A stretch of 64,000 nucleotides of DNA. Origin: Eubacteriales bacterium. GTDB taxonomy: Bacteria > Bacillota > Clostridia > Lachnospirales > Lachnospiraceae. Made by a program: the position numbers and the translations under genes. Location of the stretch: contig JAUNPS010000011.1 in assembly GCA_030536575.1 (NCBI GenBank), positions 1 through 64,000 of the forward strand, read 5' to 3'. The notes beneath the pieces are model-generated. The model was not told the DNA's origin, made no database searches, and saw only the letters and a program-made list of their open reading frames with translations. Shown piece after piece: positions 61,452-64,000 of this stretch (within the stretch, counting starts at the first letter, position 1; each line of letters begins with the position of its first letter).

Positions 61452-61566
61452 CCGCTGTTCCCTCCATTTTCTGATTTCTTTTAATTTTATCTTACCACAG
61501 CTATTTCAAATAAGCCATAACATTTCTTCCGCCTCCGGAAAATAACGCTCTTTCCTGAAAAATTAA

Positions 61567-62382
61567 TCACTCTTCCTCCGGCAACTCATATAAAAACCCG
61601 CAGTATTCCCTGATCTCTGCGAAATCCACCTCGCACTCTCCTCCAAAAATCCGCACAGGAACCTTCGCGTCAAATCCATAGATGACAGGAAGTTCTTCCT
61701 GTTCCAGATCATAAACAATCACCTTTTCCTTCGCGGGGTCCACAAGCCAATATTCCCGCACCCCCGCGGCACTGTACTTATGAAGCTTCAGCGTCATATC
61801 CTTCTTCTTCGTGCGCTTCGATAAAACCTCAACGATGAAATCCGGCGCGCCATAGACGCAGCGCAGAATCAGCTTCCTCCGGTCGCAAAGAACCAGAACA
61901 TCCGGTTCAACAATCGTTTTCTCATCACAGTCAAGCTGAACATCCGTCGGCGCAGTCAGCACAATGCAGTCCCCTTTTTTCCTGTGAATATAACTTTTCA
62001 GTACACTGGCGATTTCCATACTGATCATCTGATGAAGCGTGGACGGGCCAAGCATTTCATAAAAAACGCCGTCGATCAGCTCCACCCTCTTCTCTTCCGG
62101 AAGCGCATAATAATCCGTTAATGTATAATCGCCCGGCTTTTTCGCCAGATAGGCACATCCGGCCTCGCTTACCCGGTCAGGCCATCTCTTCGACGTGCCG
62201 TAAAGCGTCGGGTCGGTAAACAGCGCTCTCTCCAAAGCGCGCATGGTCGCGAGGCGGGGCGCGGCCGTCACGCCGGAAAAAACTTTCTGGACGGTACTCA
62301 GCGGGATATTCGCAAGTTCGGCAATGGTTTCATTCGTATAGCCAAGTTCTTTTTTACGTGCTTTCAGTTCTTCAACGGTCAT
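61567..62382 (-). CDS. HTH domain fused to Uma2-family endonuclease-like domain
   Basis: 271 residues from ATG 62380-62382 (GGAGAA upstream). An upstream ATG is rejected since it overlaps the -10. Residues 1-65 are a Xre/LacI-like helix-turn-helix (ETIAELANIPLSTVQKVFSG). Residues ~80-270 are Uma2/DUF820 restriction-like: EKRVELIDGVFYEML, TDVQLDCDEKTIVEPDVLVL, PDFIVEVLSKRTKKKDMTLK, YSAAGVREYWLVDP. D, E and K of the PD-(D/E)XK core are present. Natural role unknown. Confidence 0.88.
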   Translation of the reverse strand: MTVEELKARKKELGYTNETIAELANIPLSTVQKVFSGVTAAPRLATMRALERALFTDPTLYGTSKRWPDRVSEAGCAYLAKKPGDYTLTDYYALPEEKRVELIDGVFYEMLGPSTLHQMISMEIASVLKSYIHRKKGDCIVLTAPTDVQLDCDEKTIVEPDVLVLCDRRKLILRCVYGAPDFIVEVLSKRTKKKDMTLKLHKYSAAGVREYWLVDPAKEKVIVYDLEQEELPVIYGFDAKVPVRIFGGECEVDFAEIREYCGFLYELPEEE

Positions 62383-62406
62383 TTCTCCGTCCCCTTTCTT
62401 TCCATT

Positions 62407-62435
62407 AATATACCATTTTGTTTCCATTTTGTCAA
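62407..62435 (-). promoter_or_regulatory. Promoter of the HTH-Uma2 gene
   Basis: Minus strand TTGACA (62430-62435), 17 bases, TATATT (62407-62412); close to consensus. Confidence 0.78.
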
Positions 62436-62586
62436 TTTCTTTTCCATTTCGCACAACAAAAGTTTCGCGCGACAAAATGGATTTCCGGGTTTCCCAAAAA
62501 GAAAAACGCATTGCTCCATAATAGAACAATACGTTTCCTATAAAATATCATTGTTCCGGCAATACGCCAAGCGCCGGGCATCTGGC

Positions 62587-63447
62587 CTACTCCGCCAGCA
62601 AATCCGCCAGCCTCGCAAACTCCTCCAACGTCAGCGCCTCCCCCCGCACACTCGCCGGCATCCCCAGCCGCTCGATCGCCTCCGCGATCTCCTCCTTGGA
62701 AAACGCCAGCTCCTGCGCATTGCTCAATCCATTCTGAAGCGTCTTCCTCCTCTGATTAAAGGACGCCCGGATAATCGCAAACAAAAGCTTCTCATCCTTC
62801 ACCTTCACCGGCGGCTCCTCATAACGCGTCAGCCGGATCACCGCGCTCCCCACATTCGGCCTCGGCATAAAGCAGTTCTGAGGCACATTCGCCGCAAGAT
62901 AAGGCTTCGCATAATACTGCACCGCCAGCGACAGCGCGCCGTAATCCTTACTCCCCGGCCCGGCCTGCATCCGCATGGCAACCTCCTTCTGCACCATAAC
63001 CGTAACGCTTTTAAGGGGAACGCTGCTTTCAAAAAGCCCCATGATAATCGGAGTCGTAATATAATAAGGCAAATTTGCCACGACTTTCATGGGCTGGCCG
63101 CCGTTTCGCTCCTTGGCAAGCTTCGCAAGATCCAGCTTCAGCACATCTTCATTGATAATCTGCACATTGTCATAAGCGCTCAGCGTGTCTTCCAGAATCG
63201 GAATCAAATTTTTATCGATCTCGACGGCCGTCACTTCCCGCGCCGCCTCCGCCAGATACTGGGTCATTGTCCCAATTCCCGGCCCGATTTCCAGCACAAA
63301 ATCCTCTTTCGTAATCTCAGCCGCCGCAATAATCTTATCCAGCACATGCGCGTCAATCAAAAAATTCTGGCCGAATTTCTTCTGAAAGTTAAACTGATAT
63401 TTCTTTAAAATTTCGATCGTCTTCTGTGGATTCGATAATTTTTCCAT
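62587..63447 (-). CDS. rsmA: 16S rRNA dimethyladenosine transferase RsmA (KsgA)
   Basis: 286 residues from ATG 63445-63447 (GGAAAGGG upstream). FQKKFGQNFLID, SAM motif VLEIGPGIGTMTQYLAE, VEIDKNL, catalytic VANLPYYITTPIIM, RPNVGSAVIRL. Dimethylates A1518 and A1519 of 16S rRNA. It follows the tatD-like gene by 1 bp (TGATATG). Confidence 0.95.
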   Translation of the reverse strand: MEKLSNPQKTIEILKKYQFNFQKKFGQNFLIDAHVLDKIIAAAEITKEDFVLEIGPGIGTMTQYLAEAAREVTAVEIDKNLIPILEDTLSAYDNVQIINEDVLKLDLAKLAKERNGGQPMKVVANLPYYITTPIIMGLFESSVPLKSVTVMVQKEVAMRMQAGPGSKDYGALSLAVQYYAKPYLAANVPQNCFMPRPNVGSAVIRLTRYEEPPVKVKDEKLLFAIIRASFNQRRKTLQNGLSNAQELAFSKEEIAEAIERLGMPASVRGEALTLEEFARLADLLAE

Positions 63448-63448
63448 A

Positions 63449-64000
63449 TCATGCCCTTTCCTGCTTTGGAATCCGGTACATCCGCATTGCATTCTCCCAG
63501 GTCGCCTGTTCCGCTTCCTCCCTGGAAATCCCTTTCAGCTCGGCAATCACATCCAGAACATACGCAATGTTCCTGGAGTCATTGCGCTTCCCCCGAAAAG
63601 GCACCGGCGCCAGATACGGACAGTCCGTCTCCACCAAAATCCACTCCAGCGGCACATACTGCGCCACCTCTTTTAACACTCTGGCATTCTTAAAGGTCAC
63701 AACGCCGCCAATCCCGATATAATATCCCAGATTCAGATAATCTCTGGCCATCTCTTTCGAACCGGAATAGCAATGAATAACCCCTCCGGTGCTTCCCGCA
63801 TGCTCCGCCTTCATAATGTCAAAAGTATCCTTCGCCGCCTCCCGGCTGTGAATCACCACCGGAAGCCCCGCTTCCTTCGCCATCGCAAGCTGACGCACAA
63901 ACCACTTCTTCTGAAGCGCATGGGCCTCCTTGTCCCAGTAGTAATCCAGCCCGATCTCGCCCACGGCCACAATCTTTTCCCTGCCGCACAGGCCCTTCAT
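63449..64000 (-). CDS. tatD: TatD-family metal-dependent hydrolase (5' end beyond window)
   Basis: Last 183 codons of the gene; the start lies past 64000. KIVAVGEIGLDYYWDKEAHA, LPVVIHSREAAKDTFDIMKA, GVIHCYSGSKEMARDYLNLG, ETDCPYLAPVPFRGKRNDSR are TatD DNase signatures (metal His, Glu and Asp). Commonly upstream of rsmA in Firmicutes. Confidence 0.95.
   Translation of the reverse strand: MKGLCGREKIVAVGEIGLDYYWDKEAHALQKKWFVRQLAMAKEAGLPVVIHSREAAKDTFDIMKAEHAGSTGGVIHCYSGSKEMARDYLNLGYYIGIGGVVTFKNARVLKEVAQYVPLEWILVETDCPYLAPVPFRGKRNDSRNIAYVLDVIAELKGISREEAEQATWENAMRMYRIPKQERA

Overview
The window reads as chromosome of a Clostridia bacterium, most likely a gut Lachnospiraceae with acetogen-type one-carbon metabolism. 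The basis is gene order and protein style, not a database search: the gdpP-rplI-dnaB and rpsF-ssb-rpsR blocks, DUF951, a MecA adaptor, a class B sortase, YesM/YesN-type regulators beside CUT1 sugar importers without their own ATPase, and a MetF/MetV/RnfC2 methylene-tetrahydrofolate reductase set. No rRNA, tRNA, CRISPR array or intact insertion sequence was seen.

Layout. 1-1.7 kb is an accessory edge: a broken MarR-GNAT regulator and a two-gene module that looks like a GNAT toxin with its antitoxin. 1.8-5.8 kb holds a secreted GH18 protein, a repeat-rich spacer, a small conserved-looking protein and mecA behind a leader made of tandem 137-bp repeats. 5.8-10.9 kb has a YdcF-like membrane protein, the rnfC2-metV-metF operon (Wood-Ljungdahl methyl branch) and a DUF1858 protein. 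11-17 kb has an orphan sugar permease pair, a ferredoxin, a secreted Big2-type protein and a two-component system. 17-24.8 kb is housekeeping: MerR-like protein, dnaB, rplI, gdpP, a GNAT enzyme, a secreted protein, rpsR, ssb, rpsF, DUF951. 24.8-29.8 kb is a two-component system translationally coupled to sortase B, followed by a sirtuin, with asnS upstream. 29.9-34.7 kb has an ECF sigma factor with a probable beta-propeller anti-sigma partner, a DUF624 protein with an acidic tail and a lipase-like hydrolase. 34.8-36.5 kb is an AT-richer accessory insert (AlbA_2/Schlafen-type ATP-binding protein plus a decayed reading frame).

36.6-60.4 kb is a glycan-utilisation island in two halves. The first half is a complete locus: binding protein, two permeases, GH42 and GH95 on the minus strand, with a divergent YesM/YesN sensor-regulator pair and a ROK regulator. 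The second half is binding protein, two permeases, GH42, Asp/Glu-racemase-like protein, GH127, a DUF1537 sugar-acid kinase, a BKACE enzyme and a GntR regulator. In the second half, promoter, operator-like palindrome and a terminator-like hairpin occur twice, once before the binding protein and once before GH42; the second copy is fused to the last ~40 codons of a permease gene. This suggests a transporter operon was duplicated and then mostly deleted, leaving its promoter to drive the glycosidase genes.

60.5-64 kb has an Rpn-type nuclease, an HTH-Uma2 protein, rsmA/ksgA and the 3' part of a tatD-like gene.

The main unusual items are the duplicated promoter with permease tail, the 17-bp palindrome shared by the two promoters, the BKACE plus sugar-acid kinase pairing, three separate tandem or dispersed repeat families, and three clear gene remnants (MarR-GNAT, DUF4143 ATPase, permease tail).
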